Part shown: positions 35,224-44,315 of the stretch, in pieces
Layout: every line of letters begins with the position of its first letter
How positions within the stretch are numbered: position 1 is the stretch's first letter
NCBI GenBank assembly: GCA_013359265.1
Contig: JABWCD010000005.1
Location: 199,678-263,677 of the forward strand
DNA: 64,000 bases
Direction of reading: 5' to 3'
Source: Candidatus Hydrogenedentota bacterium
Lineage (GTDB): Bacteria > Hydrogenedentota > Hydrogenedentia > Hydrogenedentales > SLHB01
The notes under the pieces: generated by a model
Database searches by the model: none
Seen by the model: only the letters and a program-made list of their open reading frames with translations
Told to the model about the DNA's origin: nothing
Made by a program: the position numbers and the translations under genes

Positions 35224-38200
35224 TGACCGGCAACAGTACCTATTGGCGCGTTGCGCACTTGCGGCGGTACGCGTCGTTTCTCTTGGTTTGGTTTTTTTTG
35301 GCAATAGCGCTGCAATCGGCCAATGGACAACCGCCCGAAGAAGTGGCGAGAGTGGAAGCGGCGTTACCCGCGCTCGCGCGCGTTGCGCCGGCAGCGCCGC
35401 GGAAGCTGCTCGTGTTCACATTGTGCAAGGGGTTTGTCCATAGCTCGATTCCGCTGGGAGCGAAGGCGGTCGAGTCCATGGGCGCAAAGACGGGCGCGTA
35501 CGCAGCGACGATATCCGACGATCCGAGTGTGTTTACGCCGGAGAGCCTCGCACAGTTCGATGCCGTGTGCATGCTGAACACGACGGGCGAGTTGTTCGAC
35601 GACGACGCGCTGAAGAAGTCGTTCGCGGACTTTGTGAGGGGTGGCAAGGGTCTTGTCGGCATTCACGCCGCGACGGACTGCTTCTACAAATGGTCCGAGT
35701 ACGGCGAGATGATGGGCGGTTACTTCGACGGGCACCCGTGGGGGGCCGGGGATACCGTCACATGCGCGTTGGACGATCCCGCGCATGGGTTGAACGCGGC
35801 GTTCAAGGGCCGCGGTTTCGACATCACCGACGAGATTTACCAGTTCCAGTCGAAACCGTATTCGCGCGAAAAACTGCGCGTGCTGGTTTCGCTCGATATC
35901 GCCAAGACGAACATGAACAAGGACGGGCTAAAGCGCGCGGACAACGACTATGCGATTTCGTGGGCGCGCGCGTACGGGCAGGGGCGCGTTTTCTATTGTT
36001 CGCTCGGGCACAACGAGAGTACGTACTGGAACCCGGCGGTACTGCAGCATTATCTCGACGGGATTCAGTTTGCGTTGGGCGATCTCGCCGTGGACGTGAC
36101 ACCGAGCGCGGCGCTCACGCCGGAGCAGGTGGAGCAGTCCAAGTCGGCGGGCGCACAGATTATGTTGGACGAGGGATTCAAGGACCTGGCGCGGTACGAG
36201 CTGGGACGGGATGCGGCACTACCGAAGCAATTCTCCGAACTCATCATCGCGGGCCTGGGCGACGAACCGAAGCGCGCGGATTTTGAGAAGCGATTGACCG
36301 GGCTGCTGGAAAGTAACCCGACAAACGATGGACGCCAGTTCGCGGTGAAGCATCTACGGCTTGTCGCGGGCGAGGCGTCGATCCCGGTATTGGCGACAAT
36401 GTTGCGTCAGGCGGAGACCGCGAATGACGCGCGATACGCTTTGGAGGCCATGCCCGCGGCCGGTGCGAGCGCCGCGCTACGAGAGGCGCTGCGCGCCGAT
36501 GGAGTGGTCGACGCGATTGGACTCATCAACTCGCTGGGCGAACGCCGCGACCTTGAATGCGTCACGCTGGTCGCGCCATACCTGAAGTCGGTGGACGCAT
36601 CCGAGACGGCGGCGGCCGCAGTTGCATTGGGAAAGATTGGCGGCGAGGACGCGGAAAAGGCGTTGTTTACATCGCTGCTGACCGCGAGACCGGAGCGAGC
36701 GGGGCCTTATCTCGACGCATTGTTGACTGCGGCCGACATGCGTATGGCAAAGGGCGAACCTGAGCGGGCCGCGGAAATCTACGAGAAACTTGCCGCACCG
36801 GACCATTCGGTCCGCGCCCGCGTTGCCGGTGTGCAAGGACTCGCGCGGACCCATTCGCCCAAGACGGTCTCGGCAATCCTGCGCACGTTGACGGAATCGG
36901 ACGAAGCGTTGCAACGCGGCGCCGCGCTGGCCGCGCGTTACGTCGCCGGACCGGATGCGACGCGCGAGTTTGCGACGCAACTCGACAAACTCCCCGTGAG
37001 CGCGCAGGCCCTGCTCATCGAAGCGTTGGCGGACCGTGGCGACGCGGTCGCGCTGGGCGCGGTGACAAACGCGATCTCCAGTTCCGATGCCGGCGTATCG
37101 CTTGCGGCAGTGTCCGCATTGGCGGCGTTGGGTAACGCGGCCAGTGTTGTTCAACTCGCCGAACTGGCGGGCAAGACGGAAGGCTGTACGCAGACCGCTG
37201 CGCGCGCGAGTCTTGTGCGGCTTCGCGGCCCGGATGTCAATAACGCGATAGTCGCGGCGGTCGAGAAGGCCGAGCCCGCAGTGCGGCGCGAGTTGTTGCG
37301 CGCATTGGGCGATCGCGGCGCAAAGGAGAGCGTGCCCGCGCTGCTGCTGGCTGCGAAGGATTCCGATGAAACCGTGCGCGCGCAGGCGTACGCGGCGCTG
37401 GGCCAACTCGCGCCCGCGGACCAGCTAAAGGCGGTGGTCGAGTTGCTTGCGGTCGAACAAAGCGAAACCGCGCGCGCGGAAAGCGAGAAGGCGGCGCTCG
37501 CGGTGCTCGCGCGCAACAGCGATCCGGCTGCGTCGGCCGCTACGGTTCTATCCGCCTTGCCGGACGTGAAGCAGGGCATTCCGGCGTACTGCTCGATTCT
37601 TCGCGTGCTGGGAAAGATAAACGATCCGACCGCTATGGAAGCGCTGCTCTCCGCGACGGAACTGAAGAACGCCGACGTGCGGATGACGGCAGTCCGCGCA
37701 TTGGCGGAATGGCCAACCGCCGGGCCGAAGGAAAACCTGTTGGCGTTGGCCCAGTCGGCGGAAGAGGCCCCGCTGCGCGACGCCTCGCTGCGCGGGTATC
37801 TGCGCATGGTGGAATTGCCGGATAACGTAGAGGAGTTGTCGCCTCAGTATGACGCGGCGTTCAAGGCGTCGCGCTCGGCGGAGGACCGCAAACTCGTGCT
37901 GGCGAGCATAGGAAGACAACACGATCCGAAATTGATGGAACTCGTCGCGCCCCTGCAAGAAGACGCGGAGGTAAAGCAGGAAGCGGCGCTGGCGCTGGAG
38001 CAATTGAAGAAGGTTTCGTACGCGTTGAATGCATCACGCGGCAACGGGGATTTGTACAAGGCGATTGACGGGGACCCGGCGACACGGTGGTCTACCGGCG
38101 AACCTCAACAGCCGGGACAGTGGTTTCAGATCGATATGGGGTATATCGCCAATGTGCGCAAGGTGGCGTTGGATACGACGGGGTCGGCGGGCGATTATCC

Positions 38201-38393
38201 GCGGGAGTATTCGGTGTTCGTTTCAAACGACGGGAAGTCTTGGGGAGATGCTGTTTTGAAAGGTACGGGAAATGGGCCCGTGACGGAGATTCCGCTTCCG
38301 CATCAACGGGCCCGGTTCGTGAAGATCGAGCAAACGGGCAAAGCGGACGGCATGTTTTGGTCGATTCATGAGCTGAAGGTAGAGGTCGAGTAG
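35223..38393 (+). CDS. Secreted ThuA domain - HEAT repeat - F5/8-type-C domain protein
   Basis: 1056 residues from the ATG at 35223 overlapping the small membrane gene. Signal peptide (ASFLLVWFFLAIALQSANG). Residues about 55-280 are a ThuA-type (trehalose-utilisation) domain with a glutamine-amidotransferase fold: LLVFTLCKGFVHSSIPLGAKAVE, FDAVCMLNTTGELF, GLVGIHAATDCFYKW, FYCSLGHNESTYW. Residues about 300-920 are HEAT-like Ala/Leu-rich helical repeats. The last 130 residues form a discoidin (F5/8C) domain (LYKAIDGDPATRWSTGEPQQPGQWFQIDMG), expected to bind glycans. The architecture suggests a surface carbohydrate-processing or scaffold protein. Confidence 0.87.
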   Translation: MTGNSTYWRVAHLRRYASFLLVWFFLAIALQSANGQPPEEVARVEAALPALARVAPAAPRKLLVFTLCKGFVHSSIPLGAKAVESMGAKTGAYAATISDDPSVFTPESLAQFDAVCMLNTTGELFDDDALKKSFADFVRGGKGLVGIHAATDCFYKWSEYGEMMGGYFDGHPWGAGDTVTCALDDPAHGLNAAFKGRGFDITDEIYQFQSKPYSREKLRVLVSLDIAKTNMNKDGLKRADNDYAISWARAYGQGRVFYCSLGHNESTYWNPAVLQHYLDGIQFALGDLAVDVTPSAALTPEQVEQSKSAGAQIMLDEGFKDLARYELGRDAALPKQFSELIIAGLGDEPKRADFEKRLTGLLESNPTNDGRQFAVKHLRLVAGEASIPVLATMLRQAETANDARYALEAMPAAGASAALREALRADGVVDAIGLINSLGERRDLECVTLVAPYLKSVDASETAAAAVALGKIGGEDAEKALFTSLLTARPERAGPYLDALLTAADMRMAKGEPERAAEIYEKLAAPDHSVRARVAGVQGLARTHSPKTVSAILRTLTESDEALQRGAALAARYVAGPDATREFATQLDKLPVSAQALLIEALADRGDAVALGAVTNAISSSDAGVSLAAVSALAALGNAASVVQLAELAGKTEGCTQTAARASLVRLRGPDVNNAIVAAVEKAEPAVRRELLRALGDRGAKESVPALLLAAKDSDETVRAQAYAALGQLAPADQLKAVVELLAVEQSETARAESEKAALAVLARNSDPAASAATVLSALPDVKQGIPAYCSILRVLGKINDPTAMEALLSATELKNADVRMTAVRALAEWPTAGPKENLLALAQSAEEAPLRDASLRGYLRMVELPDNVEELSPQYDAAFKASRSAEDRKLVLASIGRQHDPKLMELVAPLQEDAEVKQEAALALEQLKKVSYALNASRGNGDLYKAIDGDPATRWSTGEPQQPGQWFQIDMGYIANVRKVALDTTGSAGDYPREYSVFVSNDGKSWGDAVLKGTGNGPVTEIPLPHQRARFVKIEQTGKADGMFWSIHELKVEVE

Positions 38394-38425
38394 GGAAGAT
38401 TGGGAGCAATTGCAGGGAGGACAAC

Positions 38426-39268
38426 GTGGGAGCGGCAATGAACCGGTTGCTGGAAGGGCAGGTCGCGATCGTTACGGGCGCGGGACGCGGCATTGGCGCG
38501 GCTACGGCGAAGTTGTTCGCCGCTCATGGCGCGCACCTTGTCGTGTCGGACTTAGACCAGGGGCCTTCGGAGAATACCGCGGCGGAAATCCGGCGCGATG
38601 GCGGCGACGCGATTTCGGTGCACGGCGATGTCACCGATCCGGCGTTTCCCGGCGCAATCATGAAGGCGGCGATCGAGAAGTATGAAAAGCTGCATATTCT
38701 CGTGAACAACGCGGGCTACACATGGGATGGCGTGATCCAGAAGACCAGCGACGAGCAGTGGAACGCGATCGTCGATGTTCATCTCGGCGCCCCGTTTCGG
38801 ATGATTCGCGCGGCAGTGCCGTACATGCGCGAAGCGGCGAAGGCGGAAATGGCCGCGGGTGCGGCGCCGGAGCCGCGATGCATTATCAATGTGTCGTCAA
38901 CCTCGGGACTGCACGGAAACGCGGGCCAGATCAATTACGCTTCCGCGAAGATGGGCGTCGTGGGCATGACCAAGACGGTGGCGAAGGAGTGGGGACAGTT
39001 CAACATCCGGTGCAATGCGGTCGCGTTCGGGACCATCGAGACGCGCCTCATCAAGGCGAAGGAGGAGGCTGAACAGATCAACGTGAAGGGGCAGGTGATC
39101 CAACTGGGGATACCGCAGCACATGCGCGACATGATGACCATGATGATCCCCTTGGGGCGCACGGGCACGCCGGAGGAGGCGGCTGGCGGCATCTTGCTGC
39201 TGGCGTCGCCGTTCGCATCCTACATCACGGGCCATGTGCTCGAAGTGACGGGGGGATTCGGCATTTAG
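38426..39268 (+). CDS. SDR-family 3-oxoacyl-ACP-reductase-like dehydrogenase
   Basis: 280 residues. A GTG at 38426 sits 5 bases after GGGAGG, so I prefer it to the ATG at 38438. It has SDR motifs: TGAGRGIGAA nucleotide site, NNAG, catalytic Ser in IINVSSTSG, and YASAKMG (Tyr-x3-Lys). It is the FabG-like type, but an insert of about 20 residues after the third strand (REAAKAEMAAGAAPEPRC) is longer than usual. Substrate unknown; it reduces or oxidises a hydroxyl/keto group with NAD(P). Confidence 0.9.
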   Translation: MGAAMNRLLEGQVAIVTGAGRGIGAATAKLFAAHGAHLVVSDLDQGPSENTAAEIRRDGGDAISVHGDVTDPAFPGAIMKAAIEKYEKLHILVNNAGYTWDGVIQKTSDEQWNAIVDVHLGAPFRMIRAAVPYMREAAKAEMAAGAAPEPRCIINVSSTSGLHGNAGQINYASAKMGVVGMTKTVAKEWGQFNIRCNAVAFGTIETRLIKAKEEAEQINVKGQVIQLGIPQHMRDMMTMMIPLGRTGTPEEAAGGILLLASPFASYITGHVLEVTGGFGI

Positions 39269-39327
39269 CGAAAGTGCGTGGTACCATACATGGGGCGGAT
39301 CTCTAACCAAGAGAGGATGTGGCGGCC

Positions 39328-39765
39328 ATGGATATGGACGAGGTACGCACCAAGATCAAGGGGCTGCGCATTATGCACGGCCTGGACGACGCCCTTCAGG
39401 AAAAGCTCACCGACCTGCTTCAATCGATCAGTGCGCCGCGCGTGGTGCCCGCGGGCGGAGTGTTCATCCACGAACACGAGCACGTCGACAACAAGGGATA
39501 TATCTTGCTCGAAGGCCGGGTACTGGTGCGCAAGGAAGGGTTTCCGGACGTCGTCTGCAAGGCGCCGGAACTCATCGGGGAGATCATGCAGTTCAATCCC
39601 GCGGGTGTGCGGACGGCTACGTGCGCGGGGGCGGTCGAGAGCATCGTATTGCGGTTTATGTGGGACGAGTTCTGGACCCGCGCAGAGAAGATTCTCTCCG
39701 AGGAGGAGTTGAAGCAGGTCAAAGAGACACTCGAAACGCAGGCATGGGAACACTTCCTGCGCTAG
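39328..39765 (+). CDS. Small cyclic-nucleotide-binding-fold protein (paralogue 1)
   Basis: 145 residues. The ATG at 39328, 11 bases after GAGAGG, is preferred over a GTG at 39319. It resembles a stand-alone CRP/cNMP-binding jelly roll with no output domain: a GYILLEGRVLVRK strand pair, then PELIGEIMQFNP, then TATCAGAVESIVLRFMWDEFW. The canonical phosphate-binding cassette (GE-L-x-R) is only partly kept (GEIMQFNPAGVR). A paralogue of equal length follows 26 bp later. Partner and ligand unknown. Confidence 0.72.
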   Translation: MDMDEVRTKIKGLRIMHGLDDALQEKLTDLLQSISAPRVVPAGGVFIHEHEHVDNKGYILLEGRVLVRKEGFPDVVCKAPELIGEIMQFNPAGVRTATCAGAVESIVLRFMWDEFWTRAEKILSEEELKQVKETLETQAWEHFLR

Positions 39766-39791
39766 GCGGCGGCCGCGGAGAGGGGACCACG

Positions 39792-40229
39792 ATGGGCCCG
39801 CAAGAAATTCACAATACGATTGTGCAGGTGCCGATCCTCGAGGAATTTGCGCCGGCGGAGCGCGAGACGTTGTCGGCCTTGTTGCAGGAGGTATCGGAGG
39901 TGCGGCGCCTGCGCAAGGGGCACCGCATGACGCGGGAAGGCAGCCGCGGGCGCAACCGCGGATTCATACTGCTTTCCGGTTCGGTGCGCGTTCAGAAGTC
40001 GGACATGCCGGATACGAAAGTGACCGCGCCGGAACTGCTCGGCGAAGTAATGCAGTTCAATCCGAAAAGGATGCGCGTTGCGACGGTCTTGGCGCATGAG
40101 GACTGTCTCGTGTTGCGGTTTATGTGGGACGACTTTTGGGACGCGGTCACGCGCTACTTCGAGCCTGACGAACAAAAGAAGGTGCGCGAGGTGCTCGAGC
40201 GGCGCGCGTGGGAACATTTCACGGCGTAG
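39792..40229 (+). CDS. Small cyclic-nucleotide-binding-fold protein (paralogue 2)
   Basis: 145 residues, ATG at 39792 after AGGGGACCACG. It shares with paralogue 1 the blocks GFILLSGSVRVQKSD, APELLGEVMQFNP, RVATVLAHEDCLVLRFMWDDFWD and the ending RRAWEHF. The two probably arose by tandem duplication and could form a heterodimer. No DNA-binding or kinase domain is attached. The exported aminotransferase follows 38 bp later. Confidence 0.72.
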   Translation: MGPQEIHNTIVQVPILEEFAPAERETLSALLQEVSEVRRLRKGHRMTREGSRGRNRGFILLSGSVRVQKSDMPDTKVTAPELLGEVMQFNPKRMRVATVLAHEDCLVLRFMWDDFWDAVTRYFEPDEQKKVREVLERRAWEHFTA

Positions 40230-40267
40230 CTGGCGGAATGCCCGCGCGCGGTGCAGAGGGGGAAGTC

Positions 40268-41602
40268 ATGGAACGACGTCAATTCTTGAAAACCGCCGCG
40301 GCTGGGGCCGTGGCTGCGCAGGCCACGGTGTTCAACGTGTCCGCGGCGGAGGCATCGAAGCCAGCATTGCTGGGCGGAACACCCGTACGCGCCGAACCGT
40401 TCCCGTCGTGGCCGGTACATGACCCGGCAGAGGAAGAGCGGTGGTTGGACGTAGCGCGCAAGAAAGGGTGGTACCGGTTCGCGGGGCAGACGACATACGT
40501 CGCCGAGTTCGAGAAGATGTTCGCCGAGATGATGGGCGCGCCATATTGCCTCGCCGTGAACAGCGGCACGAGTTCGCTCATTGCGTCCATGAACATGCTC
40601 GACGTCGGGCCGGGCGACGAGGTGATCGTGCCGCCGTACACGTTCAGCGCGACGATTAACGTCGTGCTGCTGCAACATGCACTGCCGGTGTTTGTCGACA
40701 CGGACATCGACACCTTCCAGATCGACGCGACGAAGATCGAGGCGGCGATCACGGAGAACACGCGCTGCATCTTGCCGGTGCATTTGGGCGGCGCGGCGTA
40801 TGACGTGGATGCGGTTACGAAGATTGCGGACGCGAAAGCGATTGCCGTCGTGGAGGATGCTTGCCAGTCGCATCTTGCGGAGTGGCGCGGGAAGAAAGTC
40901 GGCACTCTGGGCAAGACGGGCTGTTTCAGTTTTCAGGTGACGAAGAACATCAGTGCGGGCGATGGCGGCGCGATGTTGACGAACGACGAGGAACTGTACC
41001 ATCAGGCGTACGCGTTCCACTCGAACGGCCGCGCCTTTCCGGGCAAGCCGTCGCCGGGCGTATATTTCCGCAACGGCGCGAACCTGCGTATGACGGAATT
41101 CCAGGGCGCGATTCTGTTGGGGCAACTGGAGCGCGTCGAGGCGCAGAGTAAGGTACGTGAGACGAACGCGCAACGCCTTACCGCGCGGCTGGAAAGAGTG
41201 CCCGGGCTGGCGCCCGCGAAGATGTACGGGGGATGCACGAGGAACGCTTACCACCTGTACATGTTCCGCTACGATGGCGAAAAGTTCGGCGGACTTTCCC
41301 GGGAAGGATTCATCAAGGCGCTTCGCGCGGAAGGGATTCCCTGTTCGGGCGGATATTCAAAGCTGAACAAGGAACAGTATATCCGCGACCGCGTCACGTC
41401 GCGCACGTACATCAAGACTTACGGCCAGCAGCGCATCGACGATTACCTCGCGCGCATCGAGTGTCCGCAAAATGACAAGCTGACGGAACAGGCGGTGTGG
41501 TTCACGCAGAACATGCTGCTCGGGCCGGAATCGGACATGGACCAAATCGCCGACGCGATCGAGAAAATTCACGCGAATGCGAAGGAATTGGCGAGCGCGT
41601 AG
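40268..41602 (+). CDS. Exported DegT/DnrJ/EryC1-family aminotransferase
   Basis: 444 residues from the ATG at 40268. It begins MERRQFLKTAAAGAVAAQATVFNVSAA, a twin-arginine-like signal with RRQFLK. The rest is a sugar-aminotransferase fold: NSGTSSLIASM (cofactor phosphate), VVEDACQSH with Asp197 for the pyridine nitrogen, and SFQVTKNISAGDGGA with Lys226 as the PLP-binding lysine. DegT enzymes normally act in the cytoplasm on nucleotide-sugars, so an exported version is odd, but all key residues are present, so it should be active where it ends up. Confidence 0.88.
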   Translation: MERRQFLKTAAAGAVAAQATVFNVSAAEASKPALLGGTPVRAEPFPSWPVHDPAEEERWLDVARKKGWYRFAGQTTYVAEFEKMFAEMMGAPYCLAVNSGTSSLIASMNMLDVGPGDEVIVPPYTFSATINVVLLQHALPVFVDTDIDTFQIDATKIEAAITENTRCILPVHLGGAAYDVDAVTKIADAKAIAVVEDACQSHLAEWRGKKVGTLGKTGCFSFQVTKNISAGDGGAMLTNDEELYHQAYAFHSNGRAFPGKPSPGVYFRNGANLRMTEFQGAILLGQLERVEAQSKVRETNAQRLTARLERVPGLAPAKMYGGCTRNAYHLYMFRYDGEKFGGLSREGFIKALRAEGIPCSGGYSKLNKEQYIRDRVTSRTYIKTYGQQRIDDYLARIECPQNDKLTEQAVWFTQNMLLGPESDMDQIADAIEKIHANAKELASA

Positions 41603-41677
41603 GGACACATTCATGCTCACGGTGCTGTCGCTGCTGTTGCTATCCGCGCTCGATGACAGCACGATTTGCTGTTCGTG

Positions 41678-42124
41678 TCAGGCAGGCACAAATTCGGAGA
41701 GGTGTGCGATCGTTGTGTTGGTCGCCGAGAGCTTGCGGACCAGTCTGGCATCCGCAGTGACGAGTGTGCCGTCGAATTGGTGGGCAACCACGGCGTAGCT
41801 TGCGTCGTACACGGATGTGCCCGTCGCAAGGGCGAGTTTAAGCGCTGGCGTTGCGGTCTCATCTGACGGAACTGTTTGAAAGTCAAGTTCCACAATCTCT
41901 CTTACATATTGTTCCGCGCCCTTGCTCTCCAAATTTCTAAGACGGACATATTTCCATGCGACGTTCGCACACTCCACGTAAAGGAGGTCAGGGACGACTA
42001 CCTGCTTGTCCAATTCGACCAACGATATCAAGACGTGACGCGCTGCATCCGAGAGGTCCATGTCGATAAACGCCCGCATCAATGCGCTAGCGTCAAGGAC
42101 GCACACATCGGGAATGTCTCTCAC
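41678..42124 (-). CDS. VapC-type PIN-domain ribonuclease toxin
   Basis: 148 residues. PIN-fold acidic residues are visible: CVLDASALMRAFID (first Asp), PDLLYVECANVAWKY (Glu), SVYDASYAVVA (Asp) and GTLVTADARLV (Asp). VapC-type toxins cut RNA, often initiator tRNA or rRNA. The antitoxin gene overlaps the toxin start by 4 bp (antitoxin stop against toxin start), the normal order for VapBC. Confidence 0.9.
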   Translation of the reverse strand: MRDIPDVCVLDASALMRAFIDMDLSDAARHVLISLVELDKQVVVPDLLYVECANVAWKYVRLRNLESKGAEQYVREIVELDFQTVPSDETATPALKLALATGTSVYDASYAVVAHQFDGTLVTADARLVRKLSATNTTIAHLSEFVPA

Positions 42125-42363
42125 CGGTCCCGGTCTTTTCGCAGAATAGCCTCTGGCGTCGGCGCGCCTTTAGGCAGCCTCACGCGCCGGTGCACGATTC
42201 GATGTACGAGCGCTTTGCGTTTCGCGTTACGCTTTTCCTGCTCCAGTGCGCGTTCGATCATCGACACGACTTCTGCGCCGATGGAGATACTCTTTTGGGC
42301 CGCGACGGATTTCAATCCGTCATATAATTCTTCGGGGACATTGCGTACGTGTAAGGTTGGCAT
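42121..42363 (-). CDS. FitA/VapB-type ribbon-helix-helix antitoxin
   Basis: 80 residues from the ATG at 42363; longer upstream frames are shadow. The N-terminus (MPTLHVRNVPEELYDGLKSVAAQ) is a typical ribbon-helix-helix DNA-binding start, followed by AEVVSMIERALEQE and a basic tail that would contact the toxin. It pairs with the PIN toxin overlapping its 3' end; RHH antitoxins usually repress their own operon. Confidence 0.88.
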   Translation of the reverse strand: MPTLHVRNVPEELYDGLKSVAAQKSISIGAEVVSMIERALEQEKRNAKRKALVHRIVHRRVRLPKGAPTPEAILRKDRDR

Positions 42364-42431
42364 CTGGGAACTCTCCGATTGACGACATTGTGTGCGATTT
42401 GGTTGCAGTATGCAACCACCCGGTAACTGCC

Positions 42432-43250
42432 TCATTCTGGGTTGTGGACAAGCTCCGGGCGGTATTCGAAGTGCATGATGTCGTAGTGGTACCACTTGCC
42501 GCCCCAGATGAAGCCGTGGCGTTCGAAGGTTTCGACGATTTGGCGGAGGGCAGGGTCGGCGAGGATGGCTATGGGGTACTGCGGTTCGGAAGCACGGTTC
42601 TTCGTCTCGTCCCAGCGCCAGTATCGAGCGGCGAGGTCGGGGAATTCGAAGTCGATGGCGATGCCGTAGCTGTGGGGGCTGAGGCGCTCGGTACCTTCGA
42701 TGGCGCGCCAATTGAAGGTTCCATTGGGGCGCACGACGTAGCGTTGAACATCCTTCGGTAGTTTCGCGATTTCCGCGCCGACGGCTTCCAGCGCTTTGTT
42801 TGCGCCGTTCACCGAGGTGAAGGACACGGATTTCGTTGCTCCGGCGTGCGGCCACGGCACGCGGACGAGAGTGGCTTCAACCGCTTCCTTCGTCCCGCCA
42901 TAGAGCTTCTTGAAGAAAGCGTCGCACCGGAGCCGTCCGGGATCGCTATCAACCGACGGTGGCGCGGTGGGCCATTCGCGCGGGTAGGGAATGGAGAGTT
43001 GATCGAAGAGCGTGGCGGATTCAAGGCGTTGATCGAAGGTCAACCCGGGACGGTCAGCTCCGAACGACATGCGTCCTCCATCCCTCCAGACGATCTCCAT
43101 GTTGACTACGTCAAGAGTGAGATACCCTGGGTACGCGTCGAGCAGTTGTCGCGCCGGTGTGGGCGGACCTTCCGTAATGGCTGATGCGGCGCAAAAGAGG
43201 ATCAAGGCGATTGCGCGCGCGGGTGTCGAGTGCATTCGTATGATCATCAT
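42432..43250 (-). CDS. Secreted M15-family peptidase (D-Ala-D-Ala carboxypeptidase-like)
   Basis: 272 residues, the start taken as the ATG at 43250 (ATGATG), giving a signal peptide (ARAIALILFCAASAITEG); no strong ribosome site is visible, so it is the least certain part. M15 zinc motifs are present: LSPHSYGIAIDFEFP (His and Asp of the H-x6-D motif) and WYHYDIMHFEYRPE (His of the HxE-type motif). The family trims peptidoglycan peptide ends. Confidence 0.85.
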   Translation of the reverse strand: MMIIRMHSTPARAIALILFCAASAITEGPPTPARQLLDAYPGYLTLDVVNMEIVWRDGGRMSFGADRPGLTFDQRLESATLFDQLSIPYPREWPTAPPSVDSDPGRLRCDAFFKKLYGGTKEAVEATLVRVPWPHAGATKSVSFTSVNGANKALEAVGAEIAKLPKDVQRYVVRPNGTFNWRAIEGTERLSPHSYGIAIDFEFPDLAARYWRWDETKNRASEPQYPIAILADPALRQIVETFERHGFIWGGKWYHYDIMHFEYRPELVHNPE

Positions 43251-43353
43251 GGAATTATCGCGATCGGGGGAAGTGTAGTGCATTTGGCGTGACGGACGAA
43301 ACGGACGCGATGGATCCAATGGACAGGAATTGGGTCCGGAAGGAATTGGGGTT

Positions 43354-43384
43354 GCCCCGTGCGCGTGGGAGCTGCGCACGGGGC
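43354..43384. terminator. Strong hairpin downstream of the hsp20 pair
   Basis: Perfect 11-bp stem GCCCCGTGCGC / GCGCACGGGGC around 9 bases. It lies between the M15 peptidase start and the hsp20 gene end, in the place of a terminator for leftward transcription, but has no T-run. Both tails are G/T-rich. Confidence 0.5.
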
Positions 43385-43453
43385 GGGGTTGGGGTTTGGG
43401 TTTGAGGGAAGACTCTTATGTCCACGCCCGAACGGCCGGGCGGATAGGCTTGT

Positions 43454-43804
43454 TTAGTTCACGTTGATCTTGCGCGGCTTCACGCGGTCGGTCTTGTGCA
43501 ACGTCACCGTGAGCAGGCCGTCCTTCATCTCGGCCTCGATACGAGTGGGGTCGATGGCATTGCTCAGCGCAAAGACGCGGCGGTAGTCCGCGAACGCGCG
43601 TTCGCGCATGATGTAGTGGCCTTCGCGCGTGGCATTCGCACGCTTGCCGACCAGCGTGAGCTCGCCATCTTTCACTTCCAGCGACAGGTCGGCCTTCGCA
43701 ACGCCCGGCAACTCGGCTTCGATGACGACGCGTTCGGCTTCGTCAACAACGTTGACGCGGGGGATCAGGTAACGCGTCGCGACTTGGGGGGCACATGCTG
43801 TCAT
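43454..43804 (-). CDS. Hsp20 / alpha-crystallin family small heat-shock protein (gene 2)
   Basis: 116 residues from the ATG at 43804, with GGAGGAG upstream. The alpha-crystallin core is recognisable: PRVNVVDEAERVVIEAELPGVAKADLSLEVKDGELTLVGKR (in two strands) and the final GLLTVTLHK strand. The N-terminal arm is short and the C-terminal I-x-V is INVN rather than the usual I-x-I/V. It binds unfolding proteins as a holdase. It lies 58 bp downstream of its larger paralogue, with a hairpin in between. Confidence 0.92.
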   Translation of the reverse strand: MTACAPQVATRYLIPRVNVVDEAERVVIEAELPGVAKADLSLEVKDGELTLVGKRANATREGHYIMRERAFADYRRVFALSNAIDPTRIEAEMKDGLLTVTLHKTDRVKPRKINVN

Positions 43805-43824
43805 GATTCGATTCTCCTCCATAA

Positions 43825-43849
43825 GCGGGGGGGCAAGTGCGCCCCCCGC
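43825..43849. terminator. Hairpin between the two hsp20 genes
   Basis: GCGGGGGG / CCCCCCGC with a loop of about 9 bases. It may be a partial attenuator or an RNA-processing site that lets the two genes be expressed unequally. Confidence 0.5.
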
Positions 43850-43862
43850 GATGGGTTTCGGT

Positions 43863-44315
43863 TTAGCTGACCTTGACTTCGATCTGCTTCGGCTTGGACT
43901 CTTCGCGCTTCGGCAGCGTGACCTTGAGCACACCGTTATCGAAGTGCGCCGCGATCTTGTCGGCGTCGAACCCGCCGGGGATTTCGAAGGTGCGCTCGAA
44001 CGCGCCGTAGCGGCGTTCGACGCGGTGGTAGTCCTTCTCCTTCGTTTCGGATTCGTGTTTGCGCTCACCCTTGAGCGTGACCACGTTGTCGACTACCGTA
44101 ATGTCGATCTCTTCTTTCTTCATCCCGGGAAGGTCGGCTTCGATGGTGTACTCCTGCTCGTTTTCCTTGACGTCGACGGCCGGCGCCCAACCTCTATCGA
44201 AGAGGTCGTAGTCGCGGGCCAGCTCGCCGAACAGCCGGTTGAATTGGCCTTCGATGTCCCGCAACGGGGCCCACGGGCTCAGTTCACCGCGATCTCTCCA
44301 ACGTACTAGCGACAT
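43863..44315 (-). CDS. Hsp20 / alpha-crystallin family small heat-shock protein (gene 1)
   Basis: 150 residues from the ATG at 44315, nine bases after AAAGGAG; the GTG six bases earlier is too close to it. Typical class A/Hsp20: PWAPLRDIEGQFNRLFGEL arm, core APAVDVKENEQEYTIEADLPGMKKEEI, the RRYGAFERTFEIPGGFDADK block and the GVLKVTLPK strand, ending in IEVKVS. Cytoplasmic chaperone, probably cotranscribed with the smaller paralogue. Confidence 0.94.
   Translation of the reverse strand: MSLVRWRDRGELSPWAPLRDIEGQFNRLFGELARDYDLFDRGWAPAVDVKENEQEYTIEADLPGMKKEEIDITVVDNVVTLKGERKHESETKEKDYHRVERRYGAFERTFEIPGGFDADKIAAHFDNGVLKVTLPKREESKPKQIEVKVS

Noticed and set aside
40154-41254. 366-codon minus-strand open frame opposite the DegT aminotransferase
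   Set aside because: No motif; the plus-strand gene carries complete catalytic signatures.
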